This document shows, piece after piece, positions 30,980-45,900 of a DNA stretch of 64,000 nucleotides. A model generated the notes under the pieces. That model ran no database searches. It was given only the letters and a program-made list of their open reading frames with translations, and had not been told where the DNA came from. Where the stretch lies: assembly GCA_963971285.1 (NCBI GenBank), contig OZ020246.1, positions 11,825,217-11,889,216 of the forward strand, given 5' to 3'. The translations under genes and the position numbers were made by a program. This DNA comes from Astropecten irregularis. Lineage: Eukaryota; Echinodermata; Asteroidea; Paxillosida; Astropectinidae. Within the stretch, counting starts at the first letter, position 1. The number at the start of each line of letters is the position of its first letter.

Positions 30980-33900
30980 ATATGGTCCCCCACAGCAGTT
31001 TTTTCCAATTTTTGCCCAAAAGTGACTTTTTTCAGAAATGCGCGCTATCTTCCTCATAGGTAGCTATGACTACCAGGAACCATTTCGAGCTTGAAAAATT
31101 CCAATCAACTTGTCATGCAAGGATTTTTGTGTAATTTGAGGCCATTTTGTTCGTGACTGAAACTTCAAAAATTTTATGTGGTCCCCCACATGAGTTTTTT
31201 CGATTTTTGCCCAAAAACTGACTTTTTTCAGAAATGCGCGCTATCTTCCTCATAGGTCGCTATGACTACCAGGAGCCATTTCGAACAAAAAAATGCCAAT
31301 CAACTTGTCATGGAAGGATTTTTGTGTAATTTGAGGCCATTTTGTTTGTGACTGAAACTTCAAAAAATTTATGTGGTCCCCCACATGAGTTTTTTCGATT
31401 TTTGCCCAAAAACTGACTTTTTTCAGAAATGCGCGCTATCTTCCTCATAGGTCGCTATGACTACCAGGAACCATTTCGAACAAGAAAAATGCCAATCAAC
31501 TTGTCATGCAAGGGTTTTTGTGTAATTTGAGGCCATTTTGTTCGTGACTGAAATTTCAAAAATTTTATGTGGTCCCCCACATGAGTTTTTTCGATTTTTG
31601 CCCAAAAACTGACTTTTTTCAGAAATGCGCGCTATCTTCCTCATAGGTCGCTATGACTACCAGGAACCATTTCGAACAAGAAAAATGCCAATCAACTTGT
31701 CATGCAAGGATTTTTGTGTAATTTGAGGCCATTTTGTTCGTGACTGAAACTTCAAAAATTTTATGTGGTCCCCCACATGAGTTTTTTTGATTTTTGCCCC
31801 AAAACTGACTTTTTTCAGAAATGCGCGCTATCTTCCTCATAGGTCGCTATGACTACCAGGAGCCATTTCGAACAAAAAAATGCCAATCAACTTGTCATGG
31901 AAGGATTTTTGTGTAATTTGAGGCCATTTTGTTTGTGACTGAAACTTCAAAAAATTTATGTGGTCCCCCACATGAGTTTTTTCGATTTTTGCCCCAAAAC
32001 TGACTTTTTTCAGAAATGCGCGCTATCTTCCTCATAGGTCGCTATGACTACCAGGAACCATTTCGAACAAAAAAATGCCAATCAACTTGTCATGGAAGGA
32101 TTTTTGTGTAATTTGAGGCCATTTTGTTTGTGACTGAAACTTCAAAAATTTTATGTGGTCCCCCACATGAGTTTTTTCGATTTTTGCCCCAAAACTGACT
32201 TTTTTCAGAAATGCGCGCTATCTTCCTCATAGGTCGCTATGACTACCAGGAGCCATTTCGAACAAAAAAATGCCAATCAACTTGTCATGGAAGGATTTTT
32301 GTGTAATTTGAGGCCATTTTGTTTGTGACTGAAACTTCAAAAATTTTATGTGGTCCCCCACATGAGTTTTTTTAATTTTTGCCCAAAAACTGACTTTTTT
32401 CAGAAATGCGCGCTATCTTCCTCATAGGTCGCTATGACTACCAGGAGCCATTTCGAACAAAAAAATGCCGATCAACTTGTCATGGAAGGATTTTTGTGTA
32501 ATTTGAGGCCATTTTGTTTGTGACTGAAACTTCAAAAATTTTATGTGGTCCCCCACATGAGTTTTTTTGATTTTTGCCCCAAAACTGACTTTTTTCAGAA
32601 ATGCGCGCTATCTTCCTCATAGGTCGCTATGACTACCAGGAGCCATTTCGAACAAAAAAATGCCAATCAACTTGTCATGGAAGGATTTTTGTGTAATTTG
32701 AGGCCATTTTGTTTGTGACTGAAACTTCAAAAATTTTATGTGGTCCCCCACATGAGTTTTTTCGATTTTTGCCTCAAAACTGACTTTTTTCAGAAATGCG
32801 CGCTATCTTCCTCATAGGTCGCTATGACTACCAGGAACCATTTCGAACAAGAAAAATGCCAATCAACTTGTCATGCAAGGGTTTTTGTTTAATTTGAGGC
32901 CATTTTGTTCGTGACTGAAATTTCAAAAATTTTATGTGGTCCCCCACATGAGTTTTTTCGATTTTTGCCCAAAAACTGACTTTTTTCAGAAATGCGCGCT
33001 ATCTTCCTCATAGGTCGCTATGACTACCAGGAACCATTTCGAACAAGAAAAATGCCAATCAACTTGTCATGCAAGGATTTTTGTGTAATTTGAGGCCATT
33101 TTGTTCGTGACTGAAACTTCAAAAAATTTATGTGGTCCCCCACATGAGTTTTTTCGATTTTTGCCCCAAAACTGACTTTTTTCAGAAATGCGCGCTTTCT
33201 TCCTCATAGGTCGCTATGACTACCAGGAGCCATTTCGAACAAAAAAATGCCAATCAACTTGTCATGGGAGGATTTTTGTGTAATTTGAGGCCATTTTGTT
33301 TGTGACTGAAACTTCAAAAATTTTATGTGGTCCCCCACATGAGTTTTTTCGATTTTTGCCCAAAAACTGACTTTTTTCAGAAATGCGCGCTATCTTCCTC
33401 ATAGGTCGCAATGACTACCAGGAACCATTTCGAACAAAAAAATGCCAATCAACTTGTCATGGAAGGATTTTTGTGTAATTTGAGGCCATTTTGTTTGTGA
33501 CTGAAACTTCAAAAATTTTATGTGGTCCCCCACATGAGTTTTTTCGATTTTTGCCCCAAAACTGACTTTTTTCAGAAATGCGCGCTATCTTCCTCATAGG
33601 TTGCTATGACTACCAGGAACCATTTCGAACAAAAAAATGCCAATCAACTTGTCCTGGAAGGATTTTTGTGTAATTTGAGGCCATTTTGTTCGTGACTGAA
33701 ACTTCAAAAATTTTATGTGGTCCCCCACATGAGTTTTTTCGATTTTTGCCCAAAAACTGACTTTTTTCAGAAATGCGCGCTATCTTCCTCATAGGTCGCA
33801 ATGACTACCAGGAACCATTTCGAACAAAAAAATGCCAATCAACTTGTCATGGAAGGATTTTTGTGTAATTTGAGGCCATTTTGTTTGTGACTGAAACTTC

Positions 33901-36900
33901 AAAAATTTTATGTGGTCCCCCACATGAGTTTTTTCGATTTTTGCCCAAAAACTGACTTTTTTCAGAAATGCGCGCTATCTTCCTCATAGGTGGCTATGAC
34001 TACCTGGAGCCATTTCGAACAAAAAAATGCCAATCAACTTGTCATCGAAGGATTTTTGTGTAATTTGAGGCCATTTTGTTCGTGACTGAATCTTCAAAAA
34101 TTTTATGTGGTCCCCCACATGAGTTTTTTTAATTTTTGCCCAAAAACTGACTTTTTTCAGAAATGCGCGCTATCTTCCTCATAGGTCGCTATGACTACCA
34201 GGAGCCATTTCGAACAAAAAAATGCCAATCAACTTGTCATGGAAGGATTTTTGTGTAATTTGAGGCCATTTTGTTTGTGACTGAAACTTCAAAAATTTTA
34301 TGTGGTCCCCCACATGAGTTTTTTTGATTTTTGCCCCAAAACTGACTTTTTTCAGAAATGCGCGCTATCTTCCTCATAGGTCGCTATGACTACCAGGAGC
34401 CATTTCGAACAAAAAAATGCCAATCAACTTGTCATGGAAGGATTTTTGTGTAATTTGAGGCCATTTTGTTTGTGACTGAAACTTCAACAATTTTATGTGG
34501 TCCCCCACATGAGTTTTTTCGATTTTTGCCTCAAAACTGACTTTTTTCAGAAATGCGCGCTATCTTCCTCATAGGTCGCTATGACTACCAGGAACCATTT
34601 CGAACAAGAAAAATGCCAATCAACTTGTCATGCAAGGATTTTTGTGTAATTTGAGGCCATTTTGTTCGTGACTGAAACTTCAAAAATTTTATGTGGTCCC
34701 CCACATGAGTTTTTTTGATTTTTGCCCCAAAACTGACTTTTTTCAGAAATGCGCGCTTTCTTCCTCATAGGTCGCTATGACTACCAGGAGCCATTTCGAA
34801 CAAAAAAATGCCAATCAACTTGTCATGGGAGGATTTTTGTGTAATTTGAGGCCATTTTGTTTGTGACTGAAACTTCAAAAATTTTATGTGGTCCCCCACA
34901 TGAGTTTTTTCGATTTTTGCCCAAAAACTGACTTTTTTCAGAAATGCGCGCTATCTTCCTCATAGGTCGCAATGACTACCAGGAACCATTTCGAACAAAA
35001 AAATGCCAATCAACTTGTCATGGAAGGATTTTTGTGTAATTTGAGGCCATTTTGTTTGTGACTGAAACTTCAAAAATTTTATGTGGTCCCCCACATGAGT
35101 TTTTTCGATTTTTGCCCAAAAACTGACTTTTTTCAGAAATGCGCGCTATCTTCCTCATAGGTTGCTATGACTACCAGGAACCATTTCGAACAAAAAAATG
35201 CCAATCAACTTGTCCTGGAAGGATTTTTGTGTAATTTGAGGCAATTTTGTTCGTGACTGAAACTTCAAAAATTTTATGTGGTCCCCCACATGAGTTTTTT
35301 CGATTTTTGCCCCAAAACTGACTTTTTTCAGAAATGCGCGCTTTCTTCCTCATAGGTCGCTATGACTACCAGGAGCCATTTCGAACAAAAAAATGCCAAT
35401 CAACTTGTCATGGGAGGATTTTTGTGTAATTTGAGGCCATTTTGTTTGTGACTGAAACTTCAAAAATTTTATGTGGTCCCCCACATGAGTTTTTTCGATT
35501 TTTGCCCAAAAACTGACTTTTTTCAGAAATGCGCGCTATCTTCCTCATAGGTCGCAATGACTACCAGGAACCATTTCGAACAAAAAAATGCCAATCAACT
35601 TGTCATGGAAGGATTTTTGTGTAATTTGAGGCCATTTTGTTTGTGACTGAAACTTCAAAAATTTTATGTGGTCCCCCACATGAGTTTTTTTGATTTTTGC
35701 CCCAAAACTGACTTTTTTCAGAAATGCGCGCTATCTTCCTCATAGGTCGCTATGACTACCAGGAGCCATTTCGAACAAAAAAATGCCAATCAACTTGTCA
35801 TGGAAGGATTTTTGTGTAATTTGAGGCCATTTTGTTTGTGACTGAAACTTCAAAAATTTTATGTGGTCCCCCACATGAGTTTTTTCGATTTTTGCCTCAA
35901 AACTGACTTTTTTCAGAAATGCGCGCTATCTTCCTCATAGGTCGCTATGACTACCAGGAACCATTTCGAACAAGAAAAATGCCAATCAACTTGTCATGCA
36001 AGGGTTTTTGTTTAATTTGAGGCCATTTTGTTCGTGACTGAAATTTCAAAAATTTTATGTGGTCCCCCACATGAGTTTTTTCGATTTTTGCCCAAAAACT
36101 GACTTTTTTCAGAAATGCGCGCTATCTTCCTCATAGGTCGCTATGACTACCAGGAACCATTTCGAACAAGAAAAATGCCAATCAACTTGTCATGCAAGGA
36201 TTTTTGTGTAATTTGAGGCCATTTTGTTCGTGACTGAAACTTCAAAAAATTTATGTGGTCCCCCACATGAGTTTTTTCGATTTTTGCCCCAAAACTGACT
36301 TTTTTCAGAAATGCGCGCTTTCTTCCTCATAGGTCGCTATGACTACCAGGAGCCATTTCGAACAAAAAAATGCCAATCAACTTGTCATGGGAGGATTTTT
36401 GTGTAATTTGAGGCCATTTTGTTTGTGACTGAAACTTCAAAAATTTTATGTGGTCCCCCACATGAGTTTTTTCGATTTTTGCCCAAAAACTGACTTTTTT
36501 CAGAAATGCGCGCTATCTTCCTCATAGGTCGCAATGACTACCAGGAACCATTTCGAACAAAAAAATGCCAATCAACTTGTCATGGAAGGATTTTTGTGTA
36601 ATTTGAGGCCATTTTGTTTGTGACTGAAACTTCAAAAATTTTATGTGGTCCCCCACATGAGTTTTTTCGATTTTTGCCCCAAAACTGACTTTTTTCAGAA
36701 ATGCGCGCTATCTTCCTCATAGGTTGCTATGACTACCAGGAACCATTTCGAACAAAAAAATGCCAATCAACTTGTCCTGGAAGGATTTTTGTGTAATTTG
36801 AGGCCATTTTGTTCGTGACTGAAACTTCAAAAATTTTATGTGGTCCCCCACATGAGTTTTTTCGATTTTTGCCCAAAAACTGACTTTTTTCAGAAATGCG

Positions 36901-39900
36901 CGCTATCTTCCTCATAGGTCGCAATGACTACCAGGAACCATTTCGAACAAAAAAATGCCAATCAACTTGTCATGGAAGGATTTTTGTGTAATTTGAGGCC
37001 ATTTTGTTTGTGACTGAAACTTCAAAAATTTTATGTGGTCCCCCACATGAGTTTTTTCGATTTTTGCCCAAAAACTGACTTTTTTCAGAAATGCGCGCTA
37101 TCTTCCTCATAGGTGGCTATGACTACCTGGAGCCATTTCGAACAAAAAAATGCCAATCAACTTGTCATCGAAGGATTTTTGTGTAATTTGAGGCCATTTT
37201 GTTCGTGACTGAATCTTCAAAAATTTTATGTGGTCCCCCACATGAGTTTTTTTAATTTTTGCCCAAAAACTGACTTTTTTCAGAAATGCGCGCTATCTTC
37301 CTCATAGGTCGCTATGACTACCAGGAGCCATTTCGAACAAAAAAATGCCAATCAACTTGTCATGGAAGGATTTTTGTGTAATTTGAGGCCATTTTGTTTG
37401 TGACTGAAACTTCAAAAATTTTATGTGGTCCCCCACATGAGTTTTTTTGATTTTTGCCCCAAAACTGACTTTTTTCAGAAATGCGCGCTATCTTCCTCAT
37501 AGGTCGCTATGACTACCAGGAGCCATTTCGAACAAAAAAATGCCAATCAACTTGTCATGGAAGGATTTTTGTGTAATTTGAGGCCATTTTGTTTGTGACT
37601 GAAACTTCAACAATTTTATGTGGTCCCCCACATGAGTTTTTTCGATTTTTGCCTCAAAACTGACTTTTTTCAGAAATGCGCGCTATCTTCCTCATAGGTC
37701 GCTATGACTACCAGGAACCATTTCGAACAAGAAAAATGCCAATCAACTTGTCATGCAAGGATTTTTGTGTAATTTGAGGCCATTTTGTTCGTGACTGAAA
37801 CTTCAAAAATTTTATGTGGTCCCCCACATGAGTTTTTTTGATTTTTGCCCCAAAACTGACTTTTTTCAGAAATGCGCGCTTTCTTCCTCATAGGTCGCTA
37901 TGACTACCAGGAGCCATTTCGAACAAAAAAATGCCAATCAACTTGTCATGGGAGGATTTTTGTGTAATTTGAGGCCATTTTGTTTGTGACTGAAACTTCA
38001 AAAATTTTATGTGGTCCCCCACATGAGTTTTTTCGATTTTTGCCCAAAAACTGACTTTTTTCAGAAATGCGCGCTATCTTCCTCATAGGTCGCAATGACT
38101 ACCAGGAACCATTTCGAACAAAAAAATGCCAATCAACTTGTCATGGAAGGATTTTTGTGTAATTTGAGGCCATTTTGTTTGTGACTGAAACTTCAAAAAT
38201 TTTATGTGGTCCCCCACATGAGTTTTTTCGATTTTTGCCCAAAAACTGACTTTTTTCAGAAATGCGCGCTATCTTCCTCATAGGTTGCTATGACTACCAG
38301 GAACCATTTCGAACAAAAAAATGCCAATCAACTTGTCCTGGAAGGATTTTTGTGTAATTTGAGGCAATTTTGTTCGTGACTGAAACTTCAAAAATTTTAT
38401 GTGGTCCCCCACATGAGTTTTTTCGATTTTTGCCCCAAAACTGACTTTTTTCAGAAATGCGCGCTTTCTTCCTCATAGGTCGCTATGACTACCAGGAGCC
38501 ATTTCGAACAAAAAAATGCCAATCAACTTGTCATGGGAGGATTTTTGTGTAATTTGAGGCCATTTTGTTTGTGACTGAAACTTCAAAAATTTTATGTGGT
38601 CCCCCACATGAGTTTTTTCGATTTTTGCCCAAAAACTGACTTTTTTCAGAAATGCGCGCTATCTTCCTCATAGGTCGCAATGACTACCAGGAACCATTTC
38701 GAACAAAAAAATGCCAATCAACTTGTCATGGAAGGATTTTTGTGTAATTTGAGGCCATTTTGTTTGTGACTGAAACTTCAAAAATTTTATGTGGTCCCCC
38801 ACATGAGTTTTTTCGATTTTTGCCCAAAAACTGACTTTTTTCAGAAATGCGCGCTATCTTCCTCATAGGTGGCTATGACTACCAGGAGCCATTTCGAACA
38901 AAAAAATGCCAATCAACTTGTCATCGAAGGATTTTTGTGTAATTTGAGGCCATTTTGTTCGTGACTGAATCTTCAAAAATTTTATGTGGTCCCCCACATG
39001 AGTTTTTTTAATTTTTGCCCAAAAACTGACTTTTTTCAGAAATGCGCGCTATCTTCCTCATAGGTCGCTATGACTACCAGGAGCCATTTCGAACAAAAAA
39101 ATGCCAATCAACTTGTCATGGAAGGATTTTTGTGTAATTTGAGGCCATTTTGTTTGTGACTGAAACTTCAAAAATTTTATGTGGTCCCCCACATGAGTTT
39201 TTTTGATTTTTGCCCCAAAACTGACTTTTTTCAGAAATGCGCGCTATCTTCCTCATAGGTCGCTATGACTACCAGGAGCCATTTCGAACAAAAAAATGCC
39301 AATCAACTTGTCATGGAAGGATTTTTGTGTAATTTGAGGCCATTTTGTTTGTGACTGAAACTTCAAAAATTTTATGTGGTCCCCCACATGAGTTTTTTTG
39401 ATTTTTGCCCCAAAACTGACTTTTTTAAGAAATGCGCGCTATCTTCCTCATAGGTCGCTATGACTACCAGGAGCCATTTCGAACAAAAAAATTCCAATCA
39501 ACTTGTCATGGAAGGATTTTTGTGTAATTTGAGGCCATTTTGTTTGTGACTGAAACTTCAAAAATTTTATGTGGTCCCCCACATGAGTTTTTTCGATTTT
39601 TGCCCCAAAACTGACTTTTTTCAGAAATGCGCGCGTTCTTCCTCATAGGTCGCTATGACTAACAGGAACCATTTCGAACAAGAAAAATGCCAATCAACTT
39701 GTCATGCAAGGATTTTTGTGTAATTTGAGACCATTTTGTTCGTGACTGAAACTTCAAAAATGTCATGTGGTCCCCCACATGAGTTTTTTCGATTTTTGCC
39801 CAAAAACTGACTTTTTTCAGAAATGCGCGCTATCTTCCTCATAGGTCGCTATGACTACCAGGAACCATTTCGAACAAAAAAATGCCAATCAACTTGTCAT

Positions 39901-42900
39901 GGAAGGATTTTTGTGTAATTTGAGGCCATTTTGTTTGTGACTGAAACTTCAAAAATTTTATGTGGTCCCCCACATGAGTTTTTTCGATTTTTGCCTCAAA
40001 ACTGACTTTTTTCAGAAATGCGCGCTATCTTCCTCATAGGTCGCTATGACTACCAGGAACCATTTCGAACAAGAAAAATGCCAATCAACTTGTCATGCAA
40101 GGGTTTTTGTGTAATTTGAGGCCATTTTGTTCGTGACTGAAATTTCAAAAATTTTATGTGGTCCCCCACATGAGTTTTTTCGATTTTTGCCCCAAAACTG
40201 ACTTTTTTCAGAAATGCGCGCTATCTTCCTCATAGGTCGCTATGACTACCAGGAACCATTTCGAACAAGAAAAATGCCAATCAACTTGTCATGCAAGGAT
40301 TTTTGTGTAATTTGAGGCCATTTTGTTCGTGACTGAAACTTCAAAAATTTTATGTGGTCCCCCACATGTGTTTTTTTTTATTTTTGCCCCAAAACTGACT
40401 TTTTTCAGAAATGCGCGCTATCTTCCTCATAGGTCGCTATGACTACCAGGAACCATTTCGAACAAAAAAATTCCAATCAACTTGTCATGGAAGGATTTTT
40501 GTGTAATTTGAGGCCATTTTGTTTGTGACTGAAACTTCAAAAATTTTATGTGGTCCCCCACATGAGTTTTTTCGATTTTTGCCCAAAAACTGACTTTTTT
40601 CAGAAATGCGCGCGTTCTTCCTCATAGGTCGCTATGACTAACAGGAACCATTTCGAACAAGAAAAATGCCAATCAACTTGTCATGCAAGGATTTTTGTGT
40701 AATTTGAGACCATTTTGTTCGTGACTGAAACTTCAAAAATGTCATGTGGTCCCCCACATGAGTTTTTTCGATTTTTGCCCAAAAACTGACTTTTTTCAGA
40801 AATGCGCGCTATCTTCCTCATAGGTCGCTATGACTACCAGGAACCATTTCGAACAAAAAAATGCCAATCAACTTGTCATGGAAGGATTTTTGTGTAATTT
40901 GAGGCCATTTTGTTTGTGACTGAAACTTCAAAAATTTTATGTGGTCCCCCACATGAGTTTTTTCGATTTTTGCCTCAAAACTGACTTTTTTCAGAAATGC
41001 GCGCTATCTTCCTCATAGGTCGCTATGACTACCAGGAACCATTTCGAACAAGAAAAATGCCAATCAACTTGTCATGCAAGGGTTTTTGTGTAATTTGAGG
41101 CCATTTTGTTCGTGACTGAAATTTCAAAAATTTTATGTGGTCCCCCACATGAGTTTTTTCGATTTTTGCCCCAAAACTGACTTTTTTCAGAAATGCGCGC
41201 TATCTTCCTCATAGGTCGCTATGACTACCAGGAACCATTTCGAACAAGAAAAATGCCAATCAACTTGTCATGCAAGGATTTTTGTGTAATTTGAGGCCAT
41301 TTTGTTCGTGACTGAAACTTCAAAAATTTTATGTGGTCCCCCACATGTGTTTTTTTTTATTTTTGCCCCAAAACTGACTTTTTTCAGAAATGCGCGCTAT
41401 CTTCCTCATAGGTCGCTATGACTACCAGGAGCCATTTCGAACAAAAAAATGCCAATCAACTTGTCATGGAAGGATTTTTGTGTAATTTGAGGCCATTTTG
41501 TTTGTGACTGAAACTTCAAAAATTTTATGTGGTCCCCCACATGAGTTTTTTCGATTTTTGCCCAAAAACTGACTTTTTTCAGAAATGCGCGCTATCTTCC
41601 TCATAGGTCGCAATGACCACCAGGAACCATTTCGAACAAGAAAAATGCCAATCAACTTGTCATGCAAGGGTTTTTGTGTAATTTGAGGCCATTTTGTTTG
41701 TGACTGAAACTTCAAAAATTTTATGTGGTCCCCCACATGAGTTTTTTCGATTTTTGCCCAAAAACTTACTTTATTCAGAAATGCGCGCTATCTTCCTCAT
41801 AGGTCGCTATGACTACAAGGAACCATTTCGAACAAAAAAATTCCAATCAACTTGTCATGGAAGGATTTTTGTGTAATTTGAGGCCATTTTGTACGTGACT
41901 GAAACTTGAAAAATTTTATGTGGTCCCCCACATGAGTTTTTTCGATTTTTGCCCAAAAACTGACTTTTTTCAGAAATGCGCGCTATCTTCCTCATAGGTC
42001 GCTATGACTAACAGGAACCATTTCGAACAAGAAAAATGCCAATCAACTTGTCATGCAAGGATTTTTGTGTAATTTGAGACCATTTTGTTCGTGACTGAAA
42101 CTTCAAAAATGTCATGTGGTCCCCCACATGAGTTTTTTCGATTTTTGCCCAAAAACTGACTTTTTTCAGAAATGCGCGCTATCTTCCTCATAGGTCGCTA
42201 TGACTACCAGGAACCATTTCGAACAAAAAAATGCCAATCAACTTGTCATGGAAGGATTTTTGTGTAATTTGAGGCCATTTTGTTTGTGACTGAAACTTCA
42301 AAAATTTTATGTGGTCCCCCACATGAGTTTTTTCGATTTTTGCCTCAAAACTGACTTTTTTCAGAAATGCGCGCTATCTTCCTCATAGGTTGCTATGACT
42401 ACCAGGAACCATTTCGAACAAAAAAATGCCAATCAACTTGTCCTGGAAGGATTTTTGTGTAATTTGAGGCCATTTTGTTCGTGACTGAAACTTCAAAAAT
42501 GTTATGTGGTCCCCCACATGAGTTTTTTCGATTTTTGCCCCAAAACTGACTTTTTTCAGAAATGCGCGCTTTCTTCCTCATAGGTCGCTATGACTACCAG
42601 GAGCCATTTCGAACAAAAAAATGCCAATCAACTTGTCATGGAAGGATTTTTGTGTAATTTGAGGCCATTTTGTTTGTGACTGAAACTTCAAAAATTTTAT
42701 GTGGTCCCCCACATGAGTTTTTTCGATTTTTGCCCCAAAACTGACTTTTTTCAGAAATGCGCGCTTTCTTCCTCATAGGTCGCAATGACTACCAGGAACC
42801 ATTTCGAACAAAAAAATGCCAATCAACTTGTCATGGAAGGATTTTTGTGTAATTTGAGGCCATTTTGTTTGTGACTGAAACTTCAAAAATTTTATGTGGT

Positions 42901-45900
42901 CCCCCACATGAGTTTTTTCGATTTTTGCCCAAAAACTTACTTTATTCAGAAATGCGCGCTATCTTCCTCATAGGTCGCTATGACTACAAGGAACCATTTC
43001 GAACAAAAAAATTCCAATCAACTTGTCATGGAAGGATTTTTGTGTAATTTGAGGCCATTTTGTACGTGACTGAAACTTGAAAAATTTTATGTGGTCCCCC
43101 ACATGAGTTTTTTCGATTTTTGCCCAAAAACTGACTTTTTTCAGAAATGCGCGCGTTCTTCCTCATAGGTCGCTATGACTAACAGGAACCATTTCGAACA
43201 AGAAAAATGCCAATCAACTTGTCATGCAAGGATTTTTGTGTAATTTGAGACCATTTTGTTCGTGACTGAAACTTCAAAAATGTCATGTGGTCCCCCACAT
43301 GAGTTTTTTCGATTTTTGCCCCAAAACTGACTTTTTTCAGAAATGCGCGCTTTCTTCCTCATAGGTCGCAATGACTACCAGGAACCATTTCGAACAAAAA
43401 AATGCCAATCAACTTGTCATGGAAGGATTTTTGTGTAATTTGAGGCCATTTTGTTTGTGACTGAAACTTCAAAAATTTTATGTGGTCCCCCACATGAGTT
43501 TTTTCGATTTTTGCCCAAAAACTTACTTTATTCAGAAATGCGCGCTATCTTCCTCATAGGTCGCTATGACTACAAGGAACCATTTCGAACAAAAAAATTC
43601 CAATCAACTTGTCATGGAAGGATTTTTGTGTAATTTGAGGCCATTTTGTACGTGACTGAAACTTGAAAAATTTTATGTGGTCCCCCACATGAGTTTTTTC
43701 GATTTTTGCCCAAAAACTGACTTTTTTCAGAAATGCGCGCGTTCTTCCTCATAGGTCGCTATGACTAACAGGAACCATTTCGAACAAGAAAAATGCCAAT
43801 CAACTTGTCATGCAAGGATTTTTGTGTAATTTGAGACCATTTTGTTCGTGACTGAAACTTCAAAAATGTCATGTGGTCCCCCACATGAGTTTTTTCGATT
43901 TTTGCCCAAAAACTGACTTTTTTCAGAAATGCGCGCTATCTTCCTCATAGGTCGCTATGACTACCAGGAACCATTTCGAACAAAAAAATGCCAATCAACT
44001 TGTCATGGAAGGATTTTTGTGTAATTTGAGGCCATTTTGTTTGTGACTGAAACTTCAAAAAATTTATGTGGTCCCCCACATGAGTTTTTTCGATTTTTGC
44101 CCCAAAACTGACTTTTTTCAGAAATGCGCGCTATCTTCCTCATAGGTTGCTATGACTACCAGGAACCATTTCGAACAAAAAAATGCCAATCAACTTGTCC
44201 TGGAAGGATTTTTGTGTAATTTGAGGCCATTTTGTTCGTGACTGAAACTTCAAAAAATTTATGTGGTCCCCCACATGAGTTTTTTCGATTTTTGCCCCAA
44301 AACTGACTTTTTTCAGAAATGCGCGCTTTCTTCCTCATAGGTCGCTATGACTACCAGGAGCCATTTCGAACAAAAAAATGCCAATCAACTTGTCATGGGA
44401 GGATTTTTGTGTAATTTGAGGCCATTTTGTTTGTGACTGAAACTTCAAAAATTTTATGTGGTCCCCCACATGAGTTTTTTCGATTTTTGCCCAAAAACTG
44501 ACTTTTTTCAGAAATGCGCGCTATCTTCCTCATAGGTCGCAATGACTACCAGGAACCATTTCGAACAAAAAAATGCCAATCAACTTGTCATGGAAGGATT
44601 TTTGTGTAATTTGAGGCCATTTTGTTTGTGACTGAAACTTCAAAAATTTTATGTGGTCCCCCACATGAGTTTTTTCGATTTTTGCCCAAAAACTGACTTT
44701 TTTCAGAAATGCGCGCTATCTTCCTCATAGGTTGCTATGACTACCAGGAACCATTTCGAACAAAAAAATGCCAATCAACTTGTCCTGGAAGGATTTTTGT
44801 GTAATTTGAGGCCATTTTGTTCGTGACTGAAACTTCAAAAATTTTATGTGGTCCCCCACATGAGTTTTTTCGATTTTTGCCCCAAAACTGACTTTTTTCA
44901 GAAATGCGCGCTTTCTTCCTCATAGGTCGCTATGACTACCAGGAGCCATTTCGAACAAAAAAATGCCAATCAACTTGTCATGGGAGGATTTTTGTGTAAT
45001 TTGAGGCCATTTTGTTTGTGACTGAAACTTCAAAAATTTTATGTGGTCCCCCACATGAGTTTTTTCGATTTTTGCCCAAAAACTGACTTTTTTCAGAAAT
45101 GCGCGCTATCTTCCTCATAGGTCGCAATGACTACCAGGAACCATTTCGAACAAAAAAATGCCAATCAACTTGTCATGGAAGGATTTTTGTGTAATTTGAG
45201 GCCATTTTGTTTGTGACTGAAACTTCAAAAATTTTATGTGGTCCCCCACATGAGTTTTTTCGATTTTTGCCCAAAAACTGACTTTTTTCAGAAATGCGCG
45301 CTATCTTCCTCATAGGTGGCTATGACTACCTGGAGCCATTTCGAACAAAAAAATGCCAATCAACTTGTCATCGAAGGATTTTTGTGTAATTTGAGGCCAT
45401 TTTGTTCGTGACTGAATCTTCAAAAATTTTATGTGGTCCCCCACATGAGTTTTTTTAATTTTTGCCCAAAAACTGACTTTTTTCAGAAATGCGCGCTATC
45501 TTCCTCATAGGTCGCTATGACTACCAGGAGCCATTTCGAACAAAAAAATGCCAATCAACTTGTCATGGAAGGATTTTTGTGTAATTTGAGGCCATTTTGT
45601 TTGTGACTGAAACTTCAAAAATTTTATGTGGTCCCCCACATGAGTTTTTTTGATTTTTGCCCCAAAACTGACTTTTTTCAGAAATGCGCGCTATCTTCCT
45701 CATAGGTCGCTATGACTACCAGGAGCCATTTCGAACAAAAAAATGCCAATCAACTTGTCATGGAAGGATTTTTGTGTAATTTGAGGCCATTTTGTTTGTG
45801 ACTGAAACTTCAAAAATTTTATGTGGTCCCCCACATGAGTTTTTTCGATTTTTGCCTCAAAACTGACTTTTTTCAGAAATGCGCGCTATCTTCCTCATAG

